Assembly: GCF_027925445.1 (NCBI RefSeq)
Contig: NZ_AP027149.1
Span: 4,104,501-4,168,500 of the forward strand
Direction: 5' to 3'
Length of the DNA stretch: 64,000 nucleotides
From: Methylocystis bryophila
Lineage (GTDB): Bacteria > Pseudomonadota > Alphaproteobacteria > Rhizobiales > Beijerinckiaceae
Below the pieces are notes generated by a model. That model ran no database searches and was not told the origin of the DNA. It was given only the letters and a program-made list of their open reading frames with translations. A program made the position numbers and the translations under genes. The first letter of the stretch is position 1. The number at the start of each line of letters is the position of its first letter. This document shows, in pieces, positions 1 to 8,255 of the stretch.

Positions 1-74
1 GCGCCCATGCGCAGCTCCCGCAAATCGGCGCTGAGAGATTTCGTCAGCTCCGGCCAATCCTGAATTTGAACCAT
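1..74 (-). CDS. 5' end of a CDS, possibly AhpD/carboxymuconolactone decarboxylase-like (partial)
   Basis: Only the first 24 codons are inside the window (start MVQIQDWPEL, then TKSLSADLRELRMG). The ATG at 74 has a strong ribosome-binding site (AAGGAGG, about 8 nt upstream on the minus strand) that lies inside the 3' end of the RND pump gene; the two genes overlap by 31 bp, so it is probably the last cistron of the pump operon. The opening resembles the N-terminus of small carboxymuconolactone decarboxylase/alkylhydroperoxidase-like proteins. That family call rests on a short peptide and is tentative; the existence of the gene is better supported by the RBS. Confidence 0.55.
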   Translation of the reverse strand, partial: MVQIQDWPELTKSLSADLRELRMG

Positions 75-3000
75 GGTTTGTCCTCCTTGCCAGGCGGGGG
101 TAGTTCATCGTCGCGCAGCACGACATAGATCGCTGGGATCACCAGCAGCGTCAGCGCCGTGGACGATGCGAGACCGAACACGAGAGAGATCGCCAATCCC
201 TGAAAAATGGGATCGGTGAGGATGAAGGCGGCGCCGATGATCGCGGCGGCCGCCGTCAGGAAGATCGGCTTGAAGCGCACCGCGCCAGCCTCGATCAAGG
301 CGGCCCGCAGGGGCATGCCTTTCTCGCGCAGATGTCGAATGAAATCGACAAGCAGGATGGAGTTGCGCACGACGATGCCGGCAAGCGCAATGAAGCCGAT
401 CATCGACGTAGCGGTGAAGGCGGCGCCGAAAATCCAGTGCCCGAACATGATGCCGACCAGCGTCAGCGGCACCGGCGCCAGAATGACCAGCGGCAGCTTG
501 AAGGAGCCGAATTGCGCGACCACCAGGAGATAAATGCCGAGGAGCGCCACCATGAACGCCGCGCCCATATCGCGGAAAGTCACATAGGTCACTTCCCACT
601 CTCCGTCCCACAGCAGCGTAGGCTTCGAATCGTCGAGCGGCTGCCCGTGATATTTGATCGTCGGCGGGCCTTCCTTGCCCCAATCCATCGCCTTGATCTG
701 ATCCTCGACGGCGAACATCCCGTAGATCGGCGCCTCGAAACGCCCTGCAAGCTCGCCTGTGATCATCTCCGCAAATCTTCCGTCGCGACGGAAGATCGGA
801 TAGGAGCTGAGCTCACGCGTCACTCTGACGACGTCGCCCAACTCCACATTGGCGCCTTGGCGGACGGTGCCTCCCGCGGGCAAGGGGGTTGAGAGGATAC
901 GCTCGTTTTCGGCCATCGCTGAACGTGGCAGCGCGACCGTGATGTCGACAGGTTTTGCTCCGCCGCCGCGCTGCGAGTAGCCGATCTTCACCCCGCCCAC
1001 GAGCGCGGCAATCGTGTCATAGACCGCCTGCTGCTCCACGCCGTGAAATTCGAGCGACTCTTGATCGATGGAATAGCGCAGCCGCTCTTGCCGAACGCCG
1101 AAACTGTCGTCGACGTCGACGATGAAGTCGACCGCCTCAAAAGCTTGGCGTACCCTCGTCGCGATCTCGCGACGCGCCTCCGCCGTAGGTCCGTAGATTT
1201 CGGCGAGCAGAGTTGAAAGCACCGGCGGTCCCGGCGGGACCTCGACGACCTTGATCGAGGTGCGCGCCGGCCTCTCCAATCCATCGAGACGCTTGCGGAT
1301 GTCGAGCGCGATCGCGTGGCTTGCCCGCTTTCTCTCGTCCTTGGACAAAAGATTCACCGCGAGATCGCCCATATTGGGCGCATTGCGAAGATAGTAATGG
1401 CGCACGAGGCCGTTGAAATTGAACGGCGCCGCTGTGCCGGCGTAGGACTGGATCGAGGTGAGCTCCGGCAAGTCCTTCAATCTTTCCGCCGCGGCCGTGA
1501 GCAGCCGGTCCGTCGCTTCGAGCGAAGCGCCACGCGGCAAATCGACGACGACCGCGATTTCCGACTTGTTGTCGAAAGGCAGGAGCTTCACGCGAACGCT
1601 CTTGGTCACAAAAAGGCCGAGCGCCGCCAGAGTCGCGAGCCCGACAAAAAGCAGAAAGCGCTTGGAGTTTTCTCGGCCCTTCAACAAACGCGAGGCGACG
1701 CCTTTATAGAAGCGCCCCATCACGCCGGGGTCAGGCTCCAAATTCTCCGGCCCCAAGTGCTCATGGGCCTCCATTTTCTCGAAGCGGCTTCGCGCGATCA
1801 TCATCAAGAGCCATGGCGTGATGGTCATGGCGACGAAGAAGGAGAACACCATTGCGAGCGAGGCGTTTGCCGGGATCGGGCTCATATACGGGCCCATCAG
1901 GCCGGAAACGAAGAGCATCGGCAAGAGCGCGGCGACGATCGTGAGCGTCGCAACGATTGTCGGATTGCCAACCTCCGCGACGGCCTCGATTGCCGTCTCG
2001 GTCAGGCCGCGGTCGCCTCGCATCTCCCAATGTCGCACAATATTCTCGACCACGACGATGGCGTCGTCGACGAGGATGCCGATCGAGAAGATGAGCGCGA
2101 AAAGACTCACGCGATTGATCGTGTAGCCCATCATATAGGAGGCGAAGAGCGTCAGAAGGATCGTCGTCGGGATGATCACGAAGACGACGACGCCCTCGCG
2201 CCATCCCACCAAAAATATGATCAACGCGACGATCGAGAGCGTTGCGAGAGCCAGATGGAAAAGCAGCTCGTTAGCCTTCTCGCTCGCCGTCTCGCCGTAG
2301 TTGCGGGTAACTTCGACGTCGAGATCCCCCGGCACGATGCGGCCTTTGGTGATCTCCAAGCGATGCAGGATCTCCTCGGCAAGCACGACGGCGTTAGCGC
2401 CCTTGCGCTTGGCAATCGCCAAGCTCACGGCGGGGCGCTTCTCCAATTCTCCCTTTGCGCCTTCCCCTTTTGCGCCCTCTCCCTTCTCGCCGCGCGTGAA
2501 TGTCCAGGCGAAGTGCTCGGGCTGCGCCTCTCCGACGCGCACGGTCGCGACATCCTTGACATAGATGGGACGGCCGTCGCGCGAGGTGAGCAGCAATTGA
2601 CCAATGTCGGGGACGCCCTGCAGCGTCTGTCCCGCGACGACGGAGATTGATTTATCATTGCCTCGAAAGGCGCCGACCACCAGGGAGCGATTGGCGTTGG
2701 TCAGCTTATCGACGAGCTGGTTCAGCGTGATCCCAAAGGCCGACAACCGTTCCGGGTCGGGCTCGACGCGGATCTGGTTGGGGCTGCCGCCAACAATATA
2801 GGTCAGGCCAATATTGTCGACCTTGGAGAGCTCGTGCCGCAGCTCCTCGGCGACTTGAAACAGTCCGTTGGCGTTCCAATTGGCGGCGCGTTCGGGCTTC
2901 GCCGAAAGAGTTAGGACGACAATCGCCACGTCGTCGATCCCACGCCCTATGATCAGCGGCTCGCCGATTCCTTTCGGTAGTCCCGTGATATTAGCCCGGA

Positions 3001-3349
3001 TCTTGTCGTGCACGCGGAGGACCGCATTGTCCTGGGGAGTGCCGACGAAATATCGCGCCGTGACCACGACATTGTCGTCCTGGGTCTGCGAATAGACATG
3101 CTCAACGCCGTTGATGCTCTTGATGAGGTCCTCGAGCGGCCGCGTCACGAGCTCGATCGCATCCTCCGCCTTGTAGCCGTTCGTCGGAACGATGATGTCG
3201 ACGAGCGGCACGGAGATTTGCGGCTCCTCCTCGCGCGGCAGCGCCTGCAGCGCGAGGAGCCCGACGAGGAGGGAGGCCATGAGCAGAAGAGGAGTGAGCG
3301 GCGAACCGATGAAGGTCCGCGTCAGGGCTCCGGATATGCCAAGCTTCAT
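44..3349 (-). CDS. RND efflux pump inner-membrane transporter (AcrB/HAE-type)
   Basis: A 1101-residue proton-driven RND permease, the full length of the AcrB/MexB superfamily. TM1 lies near residues 18-36, followed by a large periplasmic loop, a central TM block (about 365-540), a second periplasmic loop and a final TM block (about 930-1080). The TM4 motif ILVDDAIVVVENI holds the paired aspartates of the proton relay. It would work with the adaptor encoded just upstream (4-bp overlap at 3346-3349) and probably with the TolC-like channel at 6663. Odd: a charged low-complexity stretch (Gly, Glu, Lys, Ala) at about residues 284-302 in the first periplasmic loop. The substrate cannot be read from sequence; its position opposite a sulfide-type repressor and Sqr suggests sulfide or electrophile stress. 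Metal-pump (CusA) identity was not supported. Confidence 0.93.
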   Translation of the reverse strand: MKLGISGALTRTFIGSPLTPLLLMASLLVGLLALQALPREEEPQISVPLVDIIVPTNGYKAEDAIELVTRPLEDLIKSINGVEHVYSQTQDDNVVVTARYFVGTPQDNAVLRVHDKIRANITGLPKGIGEPLIIGRGIDDVAIVVLTLSAKPERAANWNANGLFQVAEELRHELSKVDNIGLTYIVGGSPNQIRVEPDPERLSAFGITLNQLVDKLTNANRSLVVGAFRGNDKSISVVAGQTLQGVPDIGQLLLTSRDGRPIYVKDVATVRVGEAQPEHFAWTFTRGEKGEGAKGEGAKGELEKRPAVSLAIAKRKGANAVVLAEEILHRLEITKGRIVPGDLDVEVTRNYGETASEKANELLFHLALATLSIVALIIFLVGWREGVVVFVIIPTTILLTLFASYMMGYTINRVSLFALIFSIGILVDDAIVVVENIVRHWEMRGDRGLTETAIEAVAEVGNPTIVATLTIVAALLPMLFVSGLMGPYMSPIPANASLAMVFSFFVAMTITPWLLMMIARSRFEKMEAHEHLGPENLEPDPGVMGRFYKGVASRLLKGRENSKRFLLFVGLATLAALGLFVTKSVRVKLLPFDNKSEIAVVVDLPRGASLEATDRLLTAAAERLKDLPELTSIQSYAGTAAPFNFNGLVRHYYLRNAPNMGDLAVNLLSKDERKRASHAIALDIRKRLDGLERPARTSIKVVEVPPGPPVLSTLLAEIYGPTAEARREIATRVRQAFEAVDFIVDVDDSFGVRQERLRYSIDQESLEFHGVEQQAVYDTIAALVGGVKIGYSQRGGGAKPVDITVALPRSAMAENERILSTPLPAGGTVRQGANVELGDVVRVTRELSSYPIFRRDGRFAEMITGELAGRFEAPIYGMFAVEDQIKAMDWGKEGPPTIKYHGQPLDDSKPTLLWDGEWEVTYVTFRDMGAAFMVALLGIYLLVVAQFGSFKLPLVILAPVPLTLVGIMFGHWIFGAAFTATSMIGFIALAGIVVRNSILLVDFIRHLREKGMPLRAALIEAGAVRFKPIFLTAAAAIIGAAFILTDPIFQGLAISLVFGLASSTALTLLVIPAIYVVLRDDELPPPGKEDKPWFKFRIGRS

Positions 3350-4323
3350 GGCGCCGTCACCACGTCGCCGTCTCTCAGTCCGGAGAGAACTTCGATTTCC
3401 TTTCCGCGCGCCTCACCCGTCTGCACGACGATCTCGGCCCCGTCTTTGAGGCGCACGAAGTCCACGCCCGCGCGCCGATAAACCGCTGCGCGCGGGACGA
3501 AGATCGCCTTGCGCTTGCCCGTGGGGACATAGATGCGCGTGCGCTCGCCGACGAAGTAGTCGCCGAGGCCATTCACCTCTACGTCGGCGACGACGCGCCC
3601 GCCTTGAATCTGGGGATAGACGAGGAGCACACGGCCCGAAGTCCGCGCGTCCTGGCCGCTCTCCTCGACACCGCGCCCGCCGATTTGGACCGTATCGCCT
3701 GCACGGATGAAGCGGGCGTGTCGCTCAGGGAGCTGCAAGCGCAGAATATACTTGTCTTCGGTGACCGTTGCGATGGTTTCTCCGGGCATGACGGCGCGCC
3801 CGACCGAGACGGGAACAGTCAAAACCCGTCCCGCGCCCGCGGCCAAAACCTTCCCTTCGCTCGCTTGCTGCTCGACGACTCCGCGGTCGCTGCGCATGGC
3901 CGCCAGGCTTTTTTCGGCGACATCGAAGGCAGTCCTGGCCTGGTCGCGGAGAACCTTTGTCGTTACGCCATGTTGGAGGAGATCTTGCGCGCGATCGAGA
4001 TCGGCCCTGGCCTTGTCGCGTTGCGCCTGCAGCGATTGGATCCGCTGATCGATCCCCTGGATCTGCAGATAGAGCTTTTGATCCGTGACGAGGGCGACCT
4101 CTTCCCCTGCAGCGACGCGATCGCCTTCCTTCACCTTCAGCGCCGAGATCGTGCCGCCAATTCGCGCGCGCAAAGTCTGGACGTGCACGGGCTCGACGGT
4201 GGCGATCACCGATTTGAGGTCGTCGACCGGCGCTGCGCGGACCGTGATCTCGCTCGCCAAGCTGGCGCTTCCGCAAATCATCGGCATCGCTGAGAGCAGG
4301 CCCAGGATCAATCGCTTTCGCAT
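3346..4323 (-). CDS. RND efflux periplasmic adaptor (membrane fusion protein)
   Basis: About 325 residues from the chosen ATG at 4323, which begins MRKRLILGLLSAMPMICG, a signal peptide; an in-frame start at 4353 would add ten residues before it. Next come a lipoyl-like half (ARIGGTISALKVKEGDRVAAGE), a helical hairpin at about 85-145 with heptad-like Gln/Arg/Asp residues (IQSLQAQRDKARADLDRAQ), the second lipoyl half and the beta-barrel/MP domains. It bridges the RND pump and an outer-membrane channel in the periplasm. The stop overlaps the pump start by 4 bp, so the two are translationally coupled. It is divergent from the ArsR-family gene, and the shared 70-bp region holds the likely operator. 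Confidence 0.9.
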   Translation of the reverse strand: MRKRLILGLLSAMPMICGSASLASEITVRAAPVDDLKSVIATVEPVHVQTLRARIGGTISALKVKEGDRVAAGEEVALVTDQKLYLQIQGIDQRIQSLQAQRDKARADLDRAQDLLQHGVTTKVLRDQARTAFDVAEKSLAAMRSDRGVVEQQASEGKVLAAGAGRVLTVPVSVGRAVMPGETIATVTEDKYILRLQLPERHARFIRAGDTVQIGGRGVEESGQDARTSGRVLLVYPQIQGGRVVADVEVNGLGDYFVGERTRIYVPTGKRKAIFVPRAAVYRRAGVDFVRLKDGAEIVVQTGEARGKEIEVLSGLRDGDVVTAP

Positions 4324-4360
4324 GGTCGCCGTCACCCCCCGGTCCCCTCTCATTGCGCTA

Positions 4361-4394
4361 TTGACTCATACATTAGCAATATATACATTAGCAA
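4361..4394 (+). promoter_or_regulatory. Promoter and direct-repeat operator before the ArsR gene
   Basis: TTGACT at 4361-4366 is a -35-like hexamer; TATACA (4382-4387, spacing 15) or TACATT (4384-4389, spacing 17) could be the -10. Two exact 12-bp copies of ATACATTAGCAA occur at 4368-4379 and 4383-4394, 15 bp apart, covering the spacer and -10. That is where an ArsR-family dimer would block polymerase. No Shine-Dalgarno is visible before the ATG at 4397, so the mRNA may be leaderless. The same segment lies 40-70 bp upstream of the divergent adaptor start and could control both directions. Assignment is by inspection only. Confidence 0.45.
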
Positions 4395-4396
4395 GT

Positions 4397-4789
4397 ATGA
4401 ATTTTTCTGAACTCGCCCCCAGAGCAGCGGAAGCGGAACAATTCCTGAAGGCGCTGGGCAACCGGCATCGGCTGATGATCCTTTGTGAGCTCCACAATGG
4501 AGAGGCGGGCGTCTCTGAGTTGCAGCGGGCTTTAGGCCTCAGCCAATCGTCCCTGTCCCAGCATCTCGCGCGATTGCGGAGAGACAAGCTCGTCAAGACT
4601 CGCCGCGAATCGCAAGCCATATACTACTCGCTCGCCACCGCCGACGTGACACGCTTCATAGCGCTGCTTGCCGACCTGTTCTGCGCAGGGGACGCAGAGC
4701 GCGTGAAAGTAGCAAAGCTTAAGCGCCGCGGCGAGGCGAAAGCGAGCTGCTCCCTCGCTCCCGTCGCCTCCAGAGGACAAAGAACATGA
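4397..4789 (+). CDS. bigR: ArsR-family repressor of the BigR/SqrR persulfide-sensor type
   Basis: A 130-residue winged-helix regulator. The start at 4397 gives MNFSELAPRA and the usual ArsR length; longer upstream readings run through the adaptor gene. The recognition region is GLSQSSLSQHLARLRRDKLV, and the beta-wing follows (TRRESQAIYYSLA). It has Cys30 in the alpha2 helix (RLMILCELHNGE) and Cys96 in the last helix (LADLFCAG). The 66-residue spacing equals that of the reactive pair in BigR and R. capsulatus SqrR, which form a polysulfide bridge and release DNA. A third Cys lies in the tail. The neighbours fit: a DUF2892 protein overlaps its stop by 4 bp, as in E. coli ygaV-ygaP, and Sqr follows. 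Sensor type is inferred from the cysteines and context. Confidence 0.85.
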   Translation: MNFSELAPRAAEAEQFLKALGNRHRLMILCELHNGEAGVSELQRALGLSQSSLSQHLARLRRDKLVKTRRESQAIYYSLATADVTRFIALLADLFCAGDAERVKVAKLKRRGEAKASCSLAPVASRGQRT

Positions 4790-4986
4790 GCATCGACCGA
4801 ATCGTCATGGCCTTCGCGGGAGTCGTGATTCTGCTGAGCCTGTCGCTCGCGCATTATTTCAGCGACTGGTGGCTGCTGCTCACGGCCTTCGTGGGGCTCA
4901 ATCTCCTTCAATCCGCTTTCACGGGAATTTGTCCCCTCGCGATGCTTTTGAAGAGGTTCGGCTACGCTTCAGGCGCCGCATTTTGA
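4786..4986 (+). CDS. DUF2892 (YgaP-type) inner-membrane protein
   Basis: 66 residues starting MSIDRIVMAFAGVV, with two hydrophobic segments (about 8-24 and 27-45) and the family signature GLNLLQSAFTGICPLAMLLKR near the C-terminus. In E. coli YgaP this two-helix module is fused to a rhodanese domain; here it is free-standing. The ATG overlaps the ArsR stop (ATGA, 4786-4789), so expression is coupled to the repressor. The role in BigR/YgaV-type operons is thought to concern sulfur handling or export, but its biochemical function here is not established. Confidence 0.85.
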   Translation: MSIDRIVMAFAGVVILLSLSLAHYFSDWWLLLTAFVGLNLLQSAFTGICPLAMLLKRFGYASGAAF

Positions 4987-5273
4987 CGATTGGCATTGCG
5001 ACATTGTCGCTTTCGATCACGTAGCGAGCGCCTAATGTCGAGATTGCGATGTGTCGCCTCTGGCGATGGATCGACAGACGCCAGGCGCGACTTTACGACC
5101 TGGCGAGATCAACAAGGCAGGGACTGCGCGCCGATCGACTCCTTCAATCGGATGGCGCGCGGACATGGCGTTCAAGCGTGAGACGGCTACCGCGCCAGCC
5201 CTCTTAGACACCCTCGTCTCAAACAAACGCCCGCGAAGCGAGAAAGCGAGCGCGGCACGGAGAGAGAAACGCC

Positions 5274-6569
5274 ATGACTAAGATTGTCGTGCTGGGCGCG
5301 GGCATCGGCGGTGTGCCGCTCGCCTTCGAGCTGAAGGACATGCTGGGAAAGCAGGCCGAAATCACCGTCGTCTCGCAAACCGACTATTTCCAGTTCGTCC
5401 CCTCAAATCCTTGGGTCGCCGTCAAATGGCGCAAGCCGACGGATATCAAGGTCAGCCTCACCGAGGTGTTTAAGAGACGCAAGATCGGCTTCACCTCTGT
5501 CGGCGCGAAGCGTCTAAAGCCCGTCGAGAACCGCGTGGAGCTCAATGACGGAAGCTCTTTGCCGTACGACTATCTGGTCATCGCGACAGGCCCGCATCTC
5601 GCCTTCGACGAGATCGAAGGTCTGGGTCCCAAGGCGAACACCAAATCCATTTGCCAGGTCGAGCACGCGGGGCCGGCGGGCGAGGAATGGGAAGAGTTTT
5701 GCAAGAACCCCGGACCGATGGTCATCGGCGCCGTGCAAGGCGCCTCCTGCTTCGGGCCCGCTTATGAATATGCGCTCACCGTCGTATCGGACCTGCGCAA
5801 GCGCAAGATCCGCGACCGCGTGCCGATCACCTTCGTGACCTCCGAGCCCTACATCGGCCATCTCGGCCTCGGCGGTGTCGGCGACACCAAAGGCATGCTC
5901 GAATCGCTCATGCGCGATCGCGACATCAAATGGGTGACGAACGCCAAGATCGATCGCGTCAACCCCGATTCGGTCGAGGCGACTGAGCTCAACGAAGACG
6001 GCTCGGTGAAAAAGACGCATAAGATCGCCACCAATTTCACGATGCTGTTGCCGGCCTTCCGTGGCGTCGATTGCTTGAAGGACGAGGACGGCAAGTGGAT
6101 CGACGGCCTCACCAATCCGCGTGGATTCATCGCCGTCGATCGCAAGCAGCGCAGCGCCAAATATCCGAATGTCTTCGCCATCGGCGTCTGCGTCGCTTTG
6201 CCGCCTTTCGAGGCGACTCCGGTCCCCGTCGGCATGCCCAAAACTGGCTATATGATCGAATCCATGTGCACCGCCACGGCCCACAACATCCGCGATCTCA
6301 TCGTCGGCAAAGAACCCACGCATGAGGGCACTTGGAATGCGGTCTGCCTTGCGGATTTTGGCGACAGCGGCATCGCCTTCATCGCGCAGCCGCAAATTCC
6401 GCCGCGCAACATCAACTGGTCTTCAAAGGGCTACTGGGTGCATCTCGCCAAAGTCGCCTATGAATTCTACTTCCTGCGCAAGGTGCGCAAAGGGCATTGC
6501 GAACCCTTCTACGAGCGCATCATCATGAAGTGGCTCGGCATTGTCCGACTGAAGGGAAGACATGCGTAA
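5274..6569 (+). CDS. sqr: Sulfide:quinone oxidoreductase
   Basis: A 431-residue flavoprotein expected on the cytoplasmic face of the inner membrane, oxidising sulfide to sulfane sulfur and reducing quinone. The N-terminal dinucleotide-binding motif is VVLGAGIGGVPLAFEL; a second FAD motif is YDYLVIATGP (98-107). Cysteines at 127, 159 (GASCFGP) and 358 (AVCLADFGD) match in spacing the three redox cysteines of characterised Sqr (about 128, 160 and 356 in A. ferrooxidans). The C-terminal amphipathic stretch (YEFYFLRKVRKG, then FYERIIMKWLGI) suits monotopic membrane attachment. The start is preceded by GGAGAG. It lies 287 bp after the DUF2892 gene. Flavocytochrome c sulfide dehydrogenase is the alternative family, but the Cys pattern favours Sqr. 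Confidence 0.9.
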   Translation: MTKIVVLGAGIGGVPLAFELKDMLGKQAEITVVSQTDYFQFVPSNPWVAVKWRKPTDIKVSLTEVFKRRKIGFTSVGAKRLKPVENRVELNDGSSLPYDYLVIATGPHLAFDEIEGLGPKANTKSICQVEHAGPAGEEWEEFCKNPGPMVIGAVQGASCFGPAYEYALTVVSDLRKRKIRDRVPITFVTSEPYIGHLGLGGVGDTKGMLESLMRDRDIKWVTNAKIDRVNPDSVEATELNEDGSVKKTHKIATNFTMLLPAFRGVDCLKDEDGKWIDGLTNPRGFIAVDRKQRSAKYPNVFAIGVCVALPPFEATPVPVGMPKTGYMIESMCTATAHNIRDLIVGKEPTHEGTWNAVCLADFGDSGIAFIAQPQIPPRNINWSSKGYWVHLAKVAYEFYFLRKVRKGHCEPFYERIIMKWLGIVRLKGRHA

Positions 6570-6662
6570 GACTGCGTCGATTGGCGACGTCCTTCGAATC
6601 TTGATAAAGTCCCAAAGACGATCCGCTGGGAAGGCGACCGCCAGGGGCGGTATTGAGGTCGG

Positions 6663-8216
6663 ATGAACATCGCCGCGCAAAAATTCGCATGGTGCTTGCC
6701 GGATCGGAGGATGAAACGCCTGCGATCCGGCGTCTTCGCGAGCTCGCGAAGCGGTGCGCGGCCTTCAATCCAATCGGTCGGCGCTCTGTTAATCCTGGCC
6801 GCCGCCGCGAGCAGTTCCTTTCCGACCCAAAACGCTTCGGCTGAGACGATCAATTCCGCGCTCATTCGCGCCTACACCACCAATCCCGAGCTCAATCGAG
6901 ACCGGGCCGGCGTGCGCATCCGCGACGAGGACGTCGCAAAGGCCTGGTCCGGGTTGCGGCCGAGCGCGGGGCTTCAAGGGAACGTCGGGGTGGAAAACTC
7001 CGATTGGAAGTTTCCCATTCCGGATCTGCGGGTTCCCTTCATCTGGACCACGAGCATCGCGCCGGTGAGCCCGATCAACGGCAAGCGCCTCGCTGTGCAG
7101 CAGGCGTACTCAGGCGTACCGCGCGGGGGAGCCTTCAGCGTCTCGCAAACGCTCTTCGACGGCGGTCGAACCACGAACGCTGTCGGCGAGGCCGAAGCCG
7201 GCGTATTCGCGGCGCGCGCCATGGCGGAGCTCAGCGAGCAGATGATTCTGCAAACTGGCGCCGCCGCCTACATGAATGTGCTGCGCGACACCGCAATCCT
7301 GTCGCTGCGCAAGAACAACGTTTCAAATCTCGAGTTGCAGCTCCAACAGACACAGCAAAGGCTACGCGTCGGCGAGGTCACCAATACCGATTTGGCCCAG
7401 GCCGAGGCGGCCCTAGCCCAGGCCCGCTCGGAATATGCCGCCGCGCAGGCGCAACTGAAGAACAGCGTCGCCGACTACCACCAGGTCATCGGCGTGGATC
7501 CAGGCCGATTGGAGCCGGCGTCCTCTGTGGAACGGTTGCTGCCTGGCTCGGTGCAGGCGGGAATTGATATCGCCATACAAGAGCACCCCGCTGTCAGAGC
7601 GGCGATGAGCGAGGTGGATGCGGCGGAATTCGCCGTGCACGCCGCCGAAAGCGCCCTGGCGCCGACGCTCTCGCTCGATGGTCAGGTTGCGCACCAGGAC
7701 GACTTCTGGGGCTATCACGGGGCGCGGCTCTTTACCGCCGACGTGCGCGCTTCTCTGAAGGTTCCCCTGTACCAGCGCGGTGAAGAATACGCTTCGATTC
7801 GCCAGTCAAAGGAAAAGCTGGGACGGGCTAGACTCGAGCTGGACGTTCAACGGAGCAAGGTGCGCGCAAATGTCGTTTCGAGCTACAGTCGTCTCGACGC
7901 CGCCAAAGCGCAGATCAAATCCGATCAAGCGACCGTGAAAGCCGCGGAGAAGGCCTTGGACGGCGTACGCCGAGAGGCGGAGCTGGGCCAGCGCACGACG
8001 CTCGACGTGCTGAACGCCCATCAAGCGCTGCTCAATGCACGTACCAATTTGCTGATTTCGCAATCCGACCGCGTGGTCGCCTCCTATATGACGCTCGGCG
8101 CCATCGGAAGGCTGTCGTCTCAAAGTTTGAATCTCGATGTCATACCGCATGATCCCGCCCTCCACTTCGAAGAAGTGAAGTTCAAGAGCTTCGGAGTCGA
8201 TTCCAGCTCCAGGTGA
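6663..8216 (+). CDS. TolC-family outer-membrane efflux channel
   Basis: 517 residues from the ATG at 6663, which has GAGG just upstream; an internal Met at codon 17 is possible but has no properly spaced RBS. A signal segment (SVGALLILAAAASSS) ends near residue 60. Mature features are the two OEP repeats: INSALIRAYTTNPELNRDRAG opens the first, the coiled helices at about 205-270 are rich in Gln/Ala/Arg (LQLQQTQQRLRVGEVTNTDL), and the second repeat begins near 300 (AIQEHPAVRAAMSEVDAAEF) with VRREAELGQRTTLDVLNAHQ. It forms the trimeric channel across the outer membrane. It is 93 bp after sqr, and the nearby RND pump and adaptor lack their own channel gene, so it is the likely third component. 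Confidence 0.88.
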   Translation: MNIAAQKFAWCLPDRRMKRLRSGVFASSRSGARPSIQSVGALLILAAAASSSFPTQNASAETINSALIRAYTTNPELNRDRAGVRIRDEDVAKAWSGLRPSAGLQGNVGVENSDWKFPIPDLRVPFIWTTSIAPVSPINGKRLAVQQAYSGVPRGGAFSVSQTLFDGGRTTNAVGEAEAGVFAARAMAELSEQMILQTGAAAYMNVLRDTAILSLRKNNVSNLELQLQQTQQRLRVGEVTNTDLAQAEAALAQARSEYAAAQAQLKNSVADYHQVIGVDPGRLEPASSVERLLPGSVQAGIDIAIQEHPAVRAAMSEVDAAEFAVHAAESALAPTLSLDGQVAHQDDFWGYHGARLFTADVRASLKVPLYQRGEEYASIRQSKEKLGRARLELDVQRSKVRANVVSSYSRLDAAKAQIKSDQATVKAAEKALDGVRREAELGQRTTLDVLNAHQALLNARTNLLISQSDRVVASYMTLGAIGRLSSQSLNLDVIPHDPALHFEEVKFKSFGVDSSSR

Positions 8217-8255
8217 ATCCCGCGAGCGGCCAGCGCGCAGCGAGTCTCGACGCTT

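Noticed and set aside
1316..2650. Long plus-strand open frame (444 codons) inside the RND pump gene
   Set aside because: Antisense shadow of a high-GC gene; composition is rich in Arg/His/Asp with no domain, while the minus strand has full RND motifs.
44..3349. Heavy-metal CusA-type pump
   Set aside because: I saw no CusA methionine relay, and TM4 carries the paired Asp of drug-type pumps; the repressor cysteines point to sulfur rather than metal.
5514..6395. Minus-strand open frame of 293 codons inside sqr
   Set aside because: Antisense to clear Sqr motifs; no RBS and no recognisable family.
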